DNA of 64,000 nucleotides, from positions 186,001 to 250,000 of the forward strand of contig JADJWG010000002.1 in assembly GCA_016716475.1 (NCBI GenBank), written 5' to 3'. The number at the start of each line of letters is the position of its first letter. Position 1 is the stretch's first letter. The position numbers were made by a program, and so were the translations under genes. Source of the stretch: Phycisphaerales bacterium (lineage in GTDB: Bacteria > Planctomycetota > Phycisphaerae > UBA1845 > Fen-1342). The notes under the pieces were generated by a model. That model did no database searches. It worked only from the letters and a program-made list of their open reading frames with translations, and was not told the DNA's origin. Of the stretch, positions 11,574 to 19,940 are shown one piece after another.

Positions 11574-11611
11574 GCGCCGGTACGCGTACCGGCGCCGCCG
11601 AAAATCGGCGG
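11574..11611. repeat. Perfect 22-bp palindrome abutting a GAAA-type hairpin
   Basis: Positions 11574-11595 are a perfect 22-base inverted repeat centred on ACGCGT. It runs directly into a second hairpin (CCGCCG, loop AAAAT, CGGCGG; 11595-11611). It lies 113 bases beyond the glmS stop and 66 bases before the next gene. There is no T-run, so it is not a textbook terminator; it could still be a terminator or a protein-binding site. Confidence 0.55.
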
Positions 11612-11664
11612 ATTCTCCCGGGGCCTGTGCCGGGCATGCGCAAGACGCCGCGGGGCCGGCGCGG

Positions 11665-11679
11665 CATAATCCCGCCATG
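11665..11679 (+). promoter_or_regulatory. -10-like hexamer placed for leaderless translation
   Basis: CATAAT at 11665-11670 is followed by exactly six bases and then the ATG of the glycosyltransferase (11677). There is no Shine-Dalgarno sequence. A transcript starting about 7 bases after the -10 would begin at the start codon itself. No good -35 is seen. Confidence 0.35.
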
Positions 11680-12831
11680 CACATTTGCCACGTGATCACC
11701 CGGCTCATCATCGGCGGCGCGCAGGAGAACACCCTGCTCACCTGCGAGGGGCTGGTGGCGCAGGGCTACCGCGTTACGCTGATCGCGGGACCCACACGAG
11801 GCGCAGAGGGCAGTCTCGTCCCGCGGGCGCGTGCCGGCGGCTATGAGTATGTCGAGTTGCCGAGTCTCATGCGCGCGGTGAATCCTTGGCTGGATACTCG
11901 CGCCTACCGGGATCTCATTCAGGAGTTCCAGCGGCTGCGCCCCGAGATCGTGCATACCCACAGCAGCAAGGCCGGCATCCTCGGTCGCTGGGCCGCCGAC
12001 CGGGCGCGTGTCCCGCGCGTCGTCCATACCATCCACGGCATGAGTTTCAACCGCACGCAGCCGCGGCCGGTGCGCACACTGTATGCCTGGCTCGAAAGAC
12101 GCGCAGCCGCCCGCACTCACGCGCTGGTGAGTGTAGCGGACGCGCTGAGTACACAGATGGTTGCCGCCCGGGTCTGTGAACCGGGGCGCCTGCGCACCAT
12201 CTACTCCGGCATGGAAGTCGGGGCTTTTACGCCGTCAGCCGTGCGACGCGCGGCCGCGCGACAGCGCTGGGGCCTTACCGACGAGCACGTCGTGGTCGGA
12301 ACCGTGGCGCGCTTGTTTCGCCGCAAGGGCTACGAGCAGCTCCTGTCCATCATGGCACAGGCGGCCGCGTGCGAGCCGCGCCTGCGGTTCGTCTGGGTAG
12401 GGGACGGCGCGCAGCGGTCGGAGTACGAGGCGGAGCTGCGCCGCCTGGGCTTGAACGAGCGTACCATTCTCACCGGTCTCCTGTGCCCGACGGAGGTTTC
12501 GGATCAGGTGGCGGGCTTTGATTTGCTCGCACACACCTCGCAGTGGGAGGGCTTGCCACGCGTCGTGGTGCAGGCGCTGCTTATGCAGGTGCCGGCAGTG
12601 GCCTTCGACATCGACGGGACACCGGAAGTCGTTCAGGATGGGCAGACGGGCCGCCTGATCCCGCTGAACGATCTGGACGCGTTTGCGGCGGCGCTGTGCG
12701 AGCTGGCTGCGGACGGCGGGCAGCGGCAGAGGCTGGGGGTGGCGGGGCGGGCACTGTGCCTGGAGCGTTTTGATGCGCGGCGCATGGTGGCCGATCTTGT
12801 CCGGCTGTACGAAGGGCTGATGCGCAGCTAA
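11677..12831 (+). CDS. GT4-family glycosyltransferase
   Basis: 384 residues with the two-Rossmann (GT-B) architecture of family 4 glycosyltransferases. The N-terminal domain opens HICHVITRLIIGGAQENT, a GGAQ-type acceptor-domain signature. The C-terminal nucleotide-sugar domain has VGTVARLFRRKGYEQLL, FVWVGDG and SQWEGLPRVVVQAL, where the EGLP-type E-x7-E segment contacts the donor. It most probably acts at the cytoplasmic face in polysaccharide or glycolipid synthesis; donor and acceptor are not predictable. There is no ribosome binding site; a -10-like hexamer sits six bases before the ATG. It follows glmS by 215 bases and converges with the PH-domain gene. Confidence 0.88.
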   Translation: MHICHVITRLIIGGAQENTLLTCEGLVAQGYRVTLIAGPTRGAEGSLVPRARAGGYEYVELPSLMRAVNPWLDTRAYRDLIQEFQRLRPEIVHTHSSKAGILGRWAADRARVPRVVHTIHGMSFNRTQPRPVRTLYAWLERRAAARTHALVSVADALSTQMVAARVCEPGRLRTIYSGMEVGAFTPSAVRRAAARQRWGLTDEHVVVGTVARLFRRKGYEQLLSIMAQAAACEPRLRFVWVGDGAQRSEYEAELRRLGLNERTILTGLLCPTEVSDQVAGFDLLAHTSQWEGLPRVVVQALLMQVPAVAFDIDGTPEVVQDGQTGRLIPLNDLDAFAAALCELAADGGQRQRLGVAGRALCLERFDARRMVADLVRLYEGLMRS

Positions 12832-12848
12832 GGGGAGCGGGCGTGGCG

Positions 12849-13454
12849 CTACGCGTTGCCGCCGCGCTGGGCTTTTCGAATGGCGGCAGTCAACAGGTCA
12901 CGAATTTCCTCCGGATGCGCAACGCCGCGCCAAGCGAGTGGGTGCCGCTCGTCCTCACACGGATGCACCCGCACCGTGCCAATGCCGACGAGCTTCTCGT
13001 ACCACTCGGCGCTCACCGTGACGGCGCTGATCCGCATGAGCCAGCACTCGTCCGCACACACGTTGAAGACGCCTTTGAACCGCAGCACACGCCGGTTGGT
13101 GAGCACGTAAAGCCGGCTGGCCCACTGGAGCGTGGCCAAGCCCAGGCGGCCGGCCACCAGCAGCAGCAAGAGGTGGAACGGCCAGGCGGCTCCGGCCGTC
13201 ATCCCGGCGGACATCCCGGCTGCCCACACGATCCCGATGCCCAGTGCCACGGCGACAACCCGCAGGGACATGAGGGGGATGAACCAGATAGCTGGTTTGA
13301 GCGAGAGTTGGATCAGCTCGTCCCCGCCGAGCATGTTGAGCTTGGCAACCTTGGCGGCCCGCACTTCGGCCGCCGGGGCAAGGTCCGCAACGGCATTCTG
13401 GAAGTGGTCCGGCGCCTCGAAGGGCAGCCCATTCTTGATCCGCGGTAGCTTCAT
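12849..13454 (-). CDS. Membrane protein with bacterial PH (DUF304/YdbS-like) domain
   Basis: 201 residues. Two hydrophobic segments (about 55-80 and 90-110) form a hairpin, followed by a bPH_2-type domain beginning SRLYVLTNRRVLRFKGVF, the family hallmark of a strand followed by TNRR. Such proteins sit in the inner membrane with the PH fold in the cytoplasm; the function of most is unknown. The ATG overlaps the HPRT stop codon by four bases, so it is translationally coupled as third gene of a minus-strand HD-HPRT-PH operon. It converges with the GT4 gene 18 bases away. Confidence 0.8.
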   Translation of the reverse strand: MKLPRIKNGLPFEAPDHFQNAVADLAPAAEVRAAKVAKLNMLGGDELIQLSLKPAIWFIPLMSLRVVAVALGIGIVWAAGMSAGMTAGAAWPFHLLLLLVAGRLGLATLQWASRLYVLTNRRVLRFKGVFNVCADECWLMRISAVTVSAEWYEKLVGIGTVRVHPCEDERHPLAWRGVAHPEEIRDLLTAAIRKAQRGGNA

Positions 13455-14002
13455 GGCAGCAACTCCGGGCGCAGAACCGCCACGTGCGGGTAGTTGCGGT
13501 ACAGGTCGTTGAAGTCGAGCCCGTACCCCACCACAAATGCATCGTCGATGTCGAAGCCGACAAAGTCAACAAAAACATCGGCGGGAGCGCGGGCGGGTTT
13601 CCGGAGCAGGACGGCCGAGCGTAAACTCCGGGGGTGACGCTCCGCCACGAGGGACTGGACGCGTCGCAGTGTACGACCACTGTCGAGAATGTCATCTACG
13701 AGCAGGACGTGGCGGTCTTGCACGTCCCCGATGAGGTCAAGGACGGTCCGCGGAGTGCCGGGCGTGGTGCTGGTGCCGGGGTAAGTTGAAATCTGCACCA
13801 GGGCGAGCTTCATCTTCAGGGGTAGTTCGCGGATGAGATCCGCCAGGAAGATGATGGAGCCGGAGAGAATCGGCAGCAATGTCAAGCCAGCATCGTCCTC
13901 CTCGGCCTCATACGTGGCGGCGATCTCAAGTCCGAGTGCATGGATGCGCGCCCGAATGGCGTCACGATGGATCAGAATGCGCGCGATATCCGCTTCGATG
14001 AT
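13451..14002 (-). CDS. hpt: Hypoxanthine phosphoribosyltransferase, start codon non-canonical or lost
   Basis: Converts hypoxanthine or guanine plus PRPP to IMP or GMP (purine salvage). The PRPP-binding signature VLLVDDILDSGRTL and the N-terminal LLPILSGSIIFLADL are clear. The family N-terminus (ILIHRDAIRARIHALG, equivalent to ILxSxEEIxxRVxxLG) is encoded in the same frame, but between the stop of the upstream HD gene (TAA 14024-14026) and this region there is no ATG, GTG or TTG. The first TTG, at 13885, would remove about 40 conserved residues. The listed start is the tandem ATC at 14002 and is provisional; ATT at 13978 and CTG at 13975 are other rare-start options. The 3' end overlaps the PH gene (ATGA). 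Confidence 0.8.
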   Translation of the reverse strand: MIEADIARILIHRDAIRARIHALGLEIAATYEAEEDDAGLTLLPILSGSIIFLADLIRELPLKMKLALVQISTYPGTSTTPGTPRTVLDLIGDVQDRHVLLVDDILDSGRTLRRVQSLVAERHPRSLRSAVLLRKPARAPADVFVDFVGFDIDDAFVVGYGLDFNDLYRNYPHVAVLRPELLP

Positions 14003-14023
14003 CGGTCTCTCGCTTCGAGGCGC

Positions 14024-14749
14024 TTAGCCCGCGGGTGTCCCGTCGCCGCTATGGACGCGCCACAGCGTAGTGAGGTCGCCGCCGGAGAGGTCGCGGGCGA
14101 GCGCGGCCATGAAAGTCTCGACGTCTGCAAGGCGGCTTTCCGCCAGGCCGCGGGTGGCCTTCCAGCGGAAACCATCCTGCAAGCGTACATCCCAATAATG
14201 GTATTCTTTCTGCCTGGACCAGCTATCGACAAGCTGCTGAATCGGGCGCCCCTCCGACTGGTATTGACGGAACTGCCTCAGCACGTAAAGCATGCCGATT
14301 TCATCCAGCGCTTCGGCTTCTGCCAGAATCTGAGCTTCAAGCAGGGTCGTGTTGCGGTGGTTGCACTGGCGAATTGCATCACTCGCCAGTTGCACGGTCG
14401 GACCCGGCAACAGGTCGCCGACTTCGTCGTGCAGGATTGCTGCCCCCAACTCGCGCTGGATATCGGACGTGGGACGACTCAGGAGCTGTGCGGGTGGGTA
14501 GCGCCGCTGGTTGTACTCGAGCAGCCAGCCCGCATCGTGGAACAAGGCCGCGGCCGCCAAAGCGGTGAGGTTCGCACCATGGCCACCCACTTCAGGGAGC
14601 CCCGCGATCATTCGTGTGAGACGCATCACGCGTTCAGCGTGCTCAACAACCCATAAATCACGCTTGCCGTCATCAAGCGCAACAGTAAGGAAAGCGCGTG
14701 CTACCGGCAGTACGCGATCGATCTGAATCCGTGTGCTGGTCGTCGGCAT
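14024..14749 (-). CDS. HD-domain phosphohydrolase
   Basis: A metal-dependent HD-superfamily phosphohydrolase of 241 residues. Motifs in order: H in VVEHAERVMRLTR, the HD pair in ALFHDAGWLLEYN, then IRQCNHRN and EAEALDEIGM, consistent with the five metal ligands H...HD...H...D. The start is ATG 14749, preceded by GAGGG; a GTG at 14761 is possible. The substrate is unknown; members act on nucleotides or second messengers. It is followed in the same frame by the HPRT coding region after a single TAA and only seven codons, suggesting an operon for nucleotide metabolism. Confidence 0.82.
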   Translation of the reverse strand: MPTTSTRIQIDRVLPVARAFLTVALDDGKRDLWVVEHAERVMRLTRMIAGLPEVGGHGANLTALAAAALFHDAGWLLEYNQRRYPPAQLLSRPTSDIQRELGAAILHDEVGDLLPGPTVQLASDAIRQCNHRNTTLLEAQILAEAEALDEIGMLYVLRQFRQYQSEGRPIQQLVDSWSRQKEYHYWDVRLQDGFRWKATRGLAESRLADVETFMAALARDLSGGDLTTLWRVHSGDGTPAG

Positions 14750-14761
14750 AGACCCTCGCAC

Positions 14762-15183
14762 TCATGCAACGGCTGCGAACGGTGGCCGCCCGTCCGAACC
14801 GGCAACTTCCGATTTGGAAACCAGTTAGGTGGAGTGTAGCCGGAGCGGCGCGTGGGAACAAGCCACGTCCGTGCGCGCACGTTGGGGGTATTGTGCCTCC
14901 TCGACCACCACGGAGTCCCGGGGGACTTCTTTACGCAGCCCCGGGAGCGCTGGAAACGAGTACTTTTCCGCAGGAAAGGTGCAAGCGTTGCCAGCCGATG
15001 ATCCTGACAGCGACCCGTACGAGCGCTCTGCTCAGCGGGCGCGGTGCGCCGCCACTCCGGAGACGGCCCCGCGCGTGAGGAGCAGGCCCACATGCACGGC
15101 CTAGGCAACCGGCGGGCATTGGCAGCCCGCGACCGTAACTTGGCCACCATGCGAAGCTCACATTGGGCGAGAAAGGGAAAGTG
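14762..15183. other. Intergenic stretch, no gene seen
   Basis: 422 bases between the divergent HD operon and the first HDOD gene. No convincing reading frame, RNA gene or strong promoter pair is visible; short open frames here have no ribosome binding site. It presumably holds both divergent promoters. Confidence 0.5.
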
Positions 15184-16068
15184 ATGGCGACCGCAGTGGC
15201 CGAGATCGGCAAGGTGCTTCCGAAGGAGCTGCAGGAAGCGATGGCACGGGTGACGGAGATCAACTCCCTGCCCGAAATCACGACCAAGATCGTGGAAGTG
15301 GTCGAGGATCCGCGCGCGACCGCACACGACATGCACGAGATCGTACGCACCGACCCGGCGCTGGCCGCAAAGATTCTGAAAGTGGTGAACTCGGCCTTCT
15401 ACGGACTGCCATCGCAGATTGCGAGCTTGGACCGGGCGATCCTCATGCTGGGGCTGAGCGCGGTGAAGAACATCGCGCTGGCGGCGTCGTTGTCGCGGAT
15501 GTTCAACGTAGAGATGGTGTCGGAGCAGTTTGCGGCCCGCGACTTATGGCGACACAGCGTGGCCGTGGCCGTCTGTGCACGCCTGCTGGCCGTCGCGGGC
15601 AAGGCACCGCAAGTGGATGAGGCCTTCGTAGCAGGGTTGGTGCATGACTTGGGGCTCGTCGCCGTGCAGCAGATGTTCCCCCAGAAGATGCGGGAGGCGA
15701 CCGAGATCTGCTTCAACGAGCCGCGCAACTTCCGGGACGTGGAGTCGGCACTGGTGGGTGCCGACCACCAGGCATTTGGTGCGGCCTTGGCGCGCAAGTG
15801 GAAGTTCCCACCGGTGCTGCAGGCGGCCATCGGTTGCCACCATGATCCGCACGAAGCACCGCCCGAGTTCCTGCGTCTCGCGCAAACGATTCACATCGCA
15901 GACCGGCTGTGCGGATTCGGGAAGTTCGGTTTCTGGATTGTTGCGGGGACTGATCCGATCGCTGCCGCCGAACTGGCGGAAATCCGCGTGACACCGGCAC
16001 AAATTGAAGCATTGCAGGACGAACTGCCCGACCGGGTTGAGGAAGCCGAAAGCGTGTTCACCGACTAG
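15184..16068 (+). CDS. HDOD-domain protein (first of tandem pair)
   Basis: 294 residues, almost all one HDOD domain, a catalytically degenerate HD-related output domain found in signalling proteins. Visible are SLPEITTKIVEVVEDPRAT at the start, KILKVVNSAFYGLPSQI, LMLGLSAVKNIAL, the LWRHSVAVA segment and LVHDLGLV, where the HD pair is kept. GGGAAA precedes GTG-ATG; ATG 15184 is chosen. A paralogue of the same length class lies 60 bases downstream, with near-identical motifs, so a tandem duplication is evident. HDOD proteins usually receive input from c-di-GMP or receiver domains; no such partner is in the window. Confidence 0.87.
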   Translation: MATAVAEIGKVLPKELQEAMARVTEINSLPEITTKIVEVVEDPRATAHDMHEIVRTDPALAAKILKVVNSAFYGLPSQIASLDRAILMLGLSAVKNIALAASLSRMFNVEMVSEQFAARDLWRHSVAVAVCARLLAVAGKAPQVDEAFVAGLVHDLGLVAVQQMFPQKMREATEICFNEPRNFRDVESALVGADHQAFGAALARKWKFPPVLQAAIGCHHDPHEAPPEFLRLAQTIHIADRLCGFGKFGFWIVAGTDPIAAAELAEIRVTPAQIEALQDELPDRVEEAESVFTD

Positions 16069-16128
16069 CCCGCAAGTGCGGCGCCCTGCGGGCTCACCCC
16101 CGCGTGTCGCCGCGAGGTAGGATCGCCT

Positions 16129-17034
16129 ATGGCGCTCTTCAGCACGACAGAACCGGCCGTGTCCCCCGCCGCAGGCGAACTTCCCCAGCGCGTGCAGCAA
16201 GCGCTCGCGAAGGTGACCGAGATCGGGTCGTTGCCCGAGGTGACCGCCCGCATCGTCCAGGTCGTTGATGATCCGAATTCCACCGCGCGCGAGATCCAGC
16301 AGGTGGTCGAGGGCGATCCCGCCCTGGCCGCGAAGTTGCTGAAGATCGTCAACTCGGCTTTCTACGGGCTCCCGGCGCAGGTCGGTAATCTCGAGCGGGC
16401 TATCCTGATGCTGGGGCTCAGCGCGGTTCGCAATCTGGCTCTGGCGGCCTCTGTTTCGCGCCTGATCAAGCCCGGCAACATTTCGGCGGAGTTCACCACT
16501 CGTGACCTGTGGCGCCACAGTGTGGCCGTGGCCGTTGGGGCAAAGCTCATCGCGGGGTCGACACGTTACCCGTTGGCCGACGAGGCATTTGTTGCGGGGC
16601 TGGTCCACGACATGGGATTGATCGTCGCGCAGCAGCTCTTCGCGACCGAGGTCCGGACTGTTGCAGAGCAGTGCAGCGCGACGCCGCAGAATTTCTGCGG
16701 GCTCGAGCAGCTAACCCTTGGGGCGGACCATCAGGCCTTCGGCGTGGCGCTCGCGACGAAGTGGAAGTTCCCGCTGGCATTACGCAACGCCGTCGGCTAC
16801 CACCATACGCCGGGCGACCTGCAATCCGAACACCAGCGACTGGCGGCCATCATCTACATGGCCGATATGCTTTGCTGCCGCGCGAAGCTCGGCTTCTGGC
16901 TGACGGCGCGGGCCCAGAGTCCGGCACCGGAGATGCTGCAGCTCGTCGGGCTGACACCGGCCGCACTGGGCGAAATCGCGGGGCAGTTGCCGGCGCGCGT
17001 GGCCGAAGCCGAGCACATCTTCGCCGGTGATTGA
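16129..17034 (+). CDS. HDOD-domain protein (second of tandem pair)
   Basis: 301 residues, paralogous to the preceding gene throughout: SLPEVTARIVQVVDDPNST, LLKIVNSAFYGLPAQV, LMLGLSAVRNLAL, DLWRHSVAVAVG and LVHDMGLI align position by position. The ATG at 16129 is preceded by GAGGTAGGATCGCCT (GAGG 11 bases upstream). The divergence is in the C-terminal 60 residues (AQSPAPEMLQLVGLTPA) and the extreme N-terminus. It converges with the alkaline phosphatase gene, 23 bases apart. It is probably co-transcribed with its partner and may form a heterodimer, which is inference. Confidence 0.87.
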   Translation: MALFSTTEPAVSPAAGELPQRVQQALAKVTEIGSLPEVTARIVQVVDDPNSTAREIQQVVEGDPALAAKLLKIVNSAFYGLPAQVGNLERAILMLGLSAVRNLALAASVSRLIKPGNISAEFTTRDLWRHSVAVAVGAKLIAGSTRYPLADEAFVAGLVHDMGLIVAQQLFATEVRTVAEQCSATPQNFCGLEQLTLGADHQAFGVALATKWKFPLALRNAVGYHHTPGDLQSEHQRLAAIIYMADMLCCRAKLGFWLTARAQSPAPEMLQLVGLTPAALGEIAGQLPARVAEAEHIFAGD

Positions 17035-17057
17035 CGCCGCCGCCGGCACGATTCGGA

Positions 17058-18569
17058 CTACACCCAGTGCGCGTCCACGGCCGGGGCAGCTTGTCGCGCT
17101 GCATGACGCACCGCTACGGCGGGTGACATCGTGGGGTTCTCGTGCTTGAGGTCGAAGAGGGTCGCCAGGTGGCGGAAGGCCGCGGTGTTCCGCTGCAAGC
17201 CGGTGAACAGCTCCGCACCGGGTCCCGTGGCCGTCAGCAGGACAAGGTCGGCGGTGTGCGATGTGCCGGTCCAGCCGATGCCAGTGTAGTTGCCCAGCAC
17301 CTGCCCGAGCACCCCGACCAGGTTGCGATGCTGCCGATGGAGCAGGAGCGGGAGTTGGCCGCCGTAGGCGTCCGCGAGGACACGGGCTTCGTCCCCATCC
17401 ACCGTGATGCCGAGTTGCGTCTTGAACACTTCGTGCACGGCGTCGACCCGGTCCGTGGGTTCCGCCTGCCGGACGAGGGCCCGGAGGTGGTCATAGGAAA
17501 CACGCGCCTGTGCCAGCCGTGCGAAGGCGCCCGTACTGTCGCCCATCCCGTTGAGGCCCGGATTGGAGTTGCCGTGGTCACTTGTGACGACGACCAGGGT
17601 GTCCTCGCGTTGATGCGCGAAATCGATTGCTACGCGCACGGCATCGTCGAACGCGAGCTGATCCCAGAAGAGCGCGGCGGCATCATTGGCATGGGCCGCG
17701 TGATCGACACGGCCACCCTCCACTTGTAGCAGGAAGCCGCGGTCGGTTGCGGCGAGACTGGTGAGGGCTATGCGGGTCATCTCCGCCAGCGTTGGAATCC
17801 GCTCGGTCAGGTCGGCCTCGTTACGGTGGTCGATGGTGTAGGGCAGGTGGCCCTCGCCGAACAATCCCAGGAGGCGCTGCGGCGCACCGGCGGCCAGCAA
17901 TTCCGTGCGGCTCTGGCAGCAGGTGTAGCCGGCCGCGTGGTATTCGCCGAGCAGGTCGCGCTGGTCCTTGCGGCGGGCCGGATCGAAGTGCTCGCGTCCG
18001 CCACCGAGCAGGACATCGACAACGTCGAGGTACTGAGCCGCAATGGCCGGTTCATCGGAGCGCGTGGGTACCGCCACGGCAAAGCCCGCAGGTGTGGCAT
18101 GCGTCATCGTCGTGGTGGTGACGAGGCCGACACGGTGACCCGCGTCGTGGAGCAACGGCGCGAGCGGTGTGAGGCGCGTGCCGTCGGGCAACGTATTCAA
18201 GGCGCCGTTCGCGACGCGCGAGCCGCTGCCCCACGCCGACGATGCGGCGGCCGAATCGGTCACGAGTGAGTCGAGCGAATGGGTCTCGAAGTGTCCATGG
18301 GTGGCGGTCGGATCGGCAAGCAACTCGTACCAGATCGTGCCGCCCGTGCGAACGCGCCGACTGAAGAACTCGGCCAGGGACGGCACGCCGATGCTCATGC
18401 CGTCCGACACGAGGAAAATCACGTTCTTCGGCCGACGGCGCAGGGGCGCCAGCGGCGCGGGTGGCTCTGTGGGGCGGGCCGACAAAGACGGCGTAGAGAG
18501 CAGCGCGAGAGCGCCTCCGAGCAGGCCCGTTTCGAGCAGTTGCCTGCGACTGACGGTATCCGGGGACAT
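17058..18569 (-). CDS. Alkaline phosphatase, Tat-type signal
   Basis: A phosphomonoesterase of the PhoA superfamily, 503 residues. The start is ATG 18569 (AAGGAG 7 bases upstream), which leaves an N-terminus SRRQLLETGLLGGALALL, a twin-arginine signal for folded export. The active-site region shows FLVSDGMSIG (metal-binding Asp) and LVTDSAAASSAWGSG, where the Ser after the VTDSAA motif region is the nucleophile. QVEGGRVDHAAHAND and VTSDHGNSN give further metal ligands, and GTSHTADLV the late His. It acts in the periplasm or outside to release phosphate. It lies directly downstream of the ABC exporter genes on the same strand, but the Tat signal and own ribosome site suggest independent use. 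Confidence 0.9.
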   Translation of the reverse strand: MSPDTVSRRQLLETGLLGGALALLSTPSLSARPTEPPAPLAPLRRRPKNVIFLVSDGMSIGVPSLAEFFSRRVRTGGTIWYELLADPTATHGHFETHSLDSLVTDSAAASSAWGSGSRVANGALNTLPDGTRLTPLAPLLHDAGHRVGLVTTTTMTHATPAGFAVAVPTRSDEPAIAAQYLDVVDVLLGGGREHFDPARRKDQRDLLGEYHAAGYTCCQSRTELLAAGAPQRLLGLFGEGHLPYTIDHRNEADLTERIPTLAEMTRIALTSLAATDRGFLLQVEGGRVDHAAHANDAAALFWDQLAFDDAVRVAIDFAHQREDTLVVVTSDHGNSNPGLNGMGDSTGAFARLAQARVSYDHLRALVRQAEPTDRVDAVHEVFKTQLGITVDGDEARVLADAYGGQLPLLLHRQHRNLVGVLGQVLGNYTGIGWTGTSHTADLVLLTATGPGAELFTGLQRNTAAFRHLATLFDLKHENPTMSPAVAVRHAARQAAPAVDAHWV

Positions 18570-18668
18570 CGGCACGCTCCTTGATGCCCCGGCCGTAGCG
18601 GATGGCTGCCGCGCGTGCGTCGGGGGAACAGCTTGGGCCTGTATTGTAGTGAACGCGGCGCGCTCCAT

Positions 18669-19916
18669 TCAACGGTAACGCACCCAATGCAGCAGCTCGC
18701 CGGGGGTCGGCGGCTTGCCGTACATGAGAACGCCGACACGGAAGACGCGTGCCGCGGCCCACATCATGACGACGACACTCACCCACAGCAGTGCGAGCGT
18801 CGTGAAGATCTGCCACAACGGCGTGGTTGGGTCGCCACAGATCCTCAGGATCATCACGAAAGGTGTTACGGGCGGAAGGTAGCTCAGCAAGAGACTGAAA
18901 GTTGAGGTCGGGTGCTCCGCGATGTAGTACCACGTGATTACCGGAATCATGGTGACCAGCGAAAGCGGAAACGCCATGCTCTGCGCTTCTTTCAGTTCGT
19001 TGCAGGCCGAGCCGATCGCGGCGAGCAGTGCGGCAATCAGCAGGAAGCCGGGCACGAAGTACAGCAGTGCCATGACAAGGCGGTAGGTGTTCACCAGCTC
19101 AAGCACGTCAAATCGCCGCGCTGCCAGCACGCCCACGGAGCCCCACACCGCCATCAGCACGACGCCGACGCAAGCTGTCCCGACTATCTTACCGGCGAGT
19201 AATTGTGTCGGACTGACCGCCGAGAGCAGTACCTCGATCACACGCGAACCCTTTTCTTCGATCAACGTGGTCAAGAGGCCCTGGCTGATGGCGAATGTAC
19301 CCATGAAGAGCAGAAACATGAATGCGAAGGCGGTCATGAACTGCGTGAAGGGATTGGTGGCGACGGCCGCGCCCGTCTGCACGTCCGCCCATTCGATCCC
19401 CACCGGGCGCCGCAGCCCGGCGACCACGTTCGGATCGAGCCCTTGGTCGACACAGCGCTCGAGGAATACGGCAGTGTTGAGCATGTCGCTCAGGCGGCGC
19501 TGGGCTTCCAGCTGGCTATCGCGCCGCGCGACAATCACGCTGGCACCCGGAGTACTCAGGATTTCGGCCGGCACTTCGATGTAGGCATAGCGCTCCCCCG
19601 CGCGCACTTCCTGTGCGAGCTTGTCGAGCTGCGCCGACTCGGCGACCAGCGGCTCGAGCTCGAAGGGCTGGTGGGGTCGTTCCTGGTTGTGGGCCTCGAT
19701 CTGGGCGGTCAGCAGGGGTTCCAGCCGTCCGCTGCGGTCGATCAGGGCCAGCTTGCGAACTTCGCGCTGCTGCTGGTCGCCGGCCCGCTCCAGTACCTGC
19801 GTGCCGTACACGGCGCCCATGATGAGCCCGGGCATGAGCACGACGCTCAGGAGGAACGCGCGCGTCCGCACGGTGGCGAGGAACTCGCGCCGGGCCACGA
19901 TCCAGACCTTTTCCAT
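18669..19916 (-). CDS. ABC-2 type exporter permease (NatB-like)
   Basis: 415 residues. One transmembrane helix near the N-terminus (TRAFLLSVVLMPGLIMGAV) is followed by a large extracytoplasmic domain (about 45-205) and then five to six membrane segments, from FMTAFAFMFLLFMGTFAI onward. ISQGLLTTLIEEKGSRVIEVLLSAVSP is the hallmark of NatB/YhaP-type permeases (COG1668). It is paired with the ATPase gene upstream (24 bases between), and together they form an exporter; Bacillus NatAB extrudes sodium, but the substrate here is not determinable. Confidence 0.87.
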   Translation of the reverse strand: MEKVWIVARREFLATVRTRAFLLSVVLMPGLIMGAVYGTQVLERAGDQQQREVRKLALIDRSGRLEPLLTAQIEAHNQERPHQPFELEPLVAESAQLDKLAQEVRAGERYAYIEVPAEILSTPGASVIVARRDSQLEAQRRLSDMLNTAVFLERCVDQGLDPNVVAGLRRPVGIEWADVQTGAAVATNPFTQFMTAFAFMFLLFMGTFAISQGLLTTLIEEKGSRVIEVLLSAVSPTQLLAGKIVGTACVGVVLMAVWGSVGVLAARRFDVLELVNTYRLVMALLYFVPGFLLIAALLAAIGSACNELKEAQSMAFPLSLVTMIPVITWYYIAEHPTSTFSLLLSYLPPVTPFVMILRICGDPTTPLWQIFTTLALLWVSVVVMMWAAARVFRVGVLMYGKPPTPGELLHWVRYR

Positions 19917-19940
19917 GCCGCCTGCTCCTTGAAACTCTGC

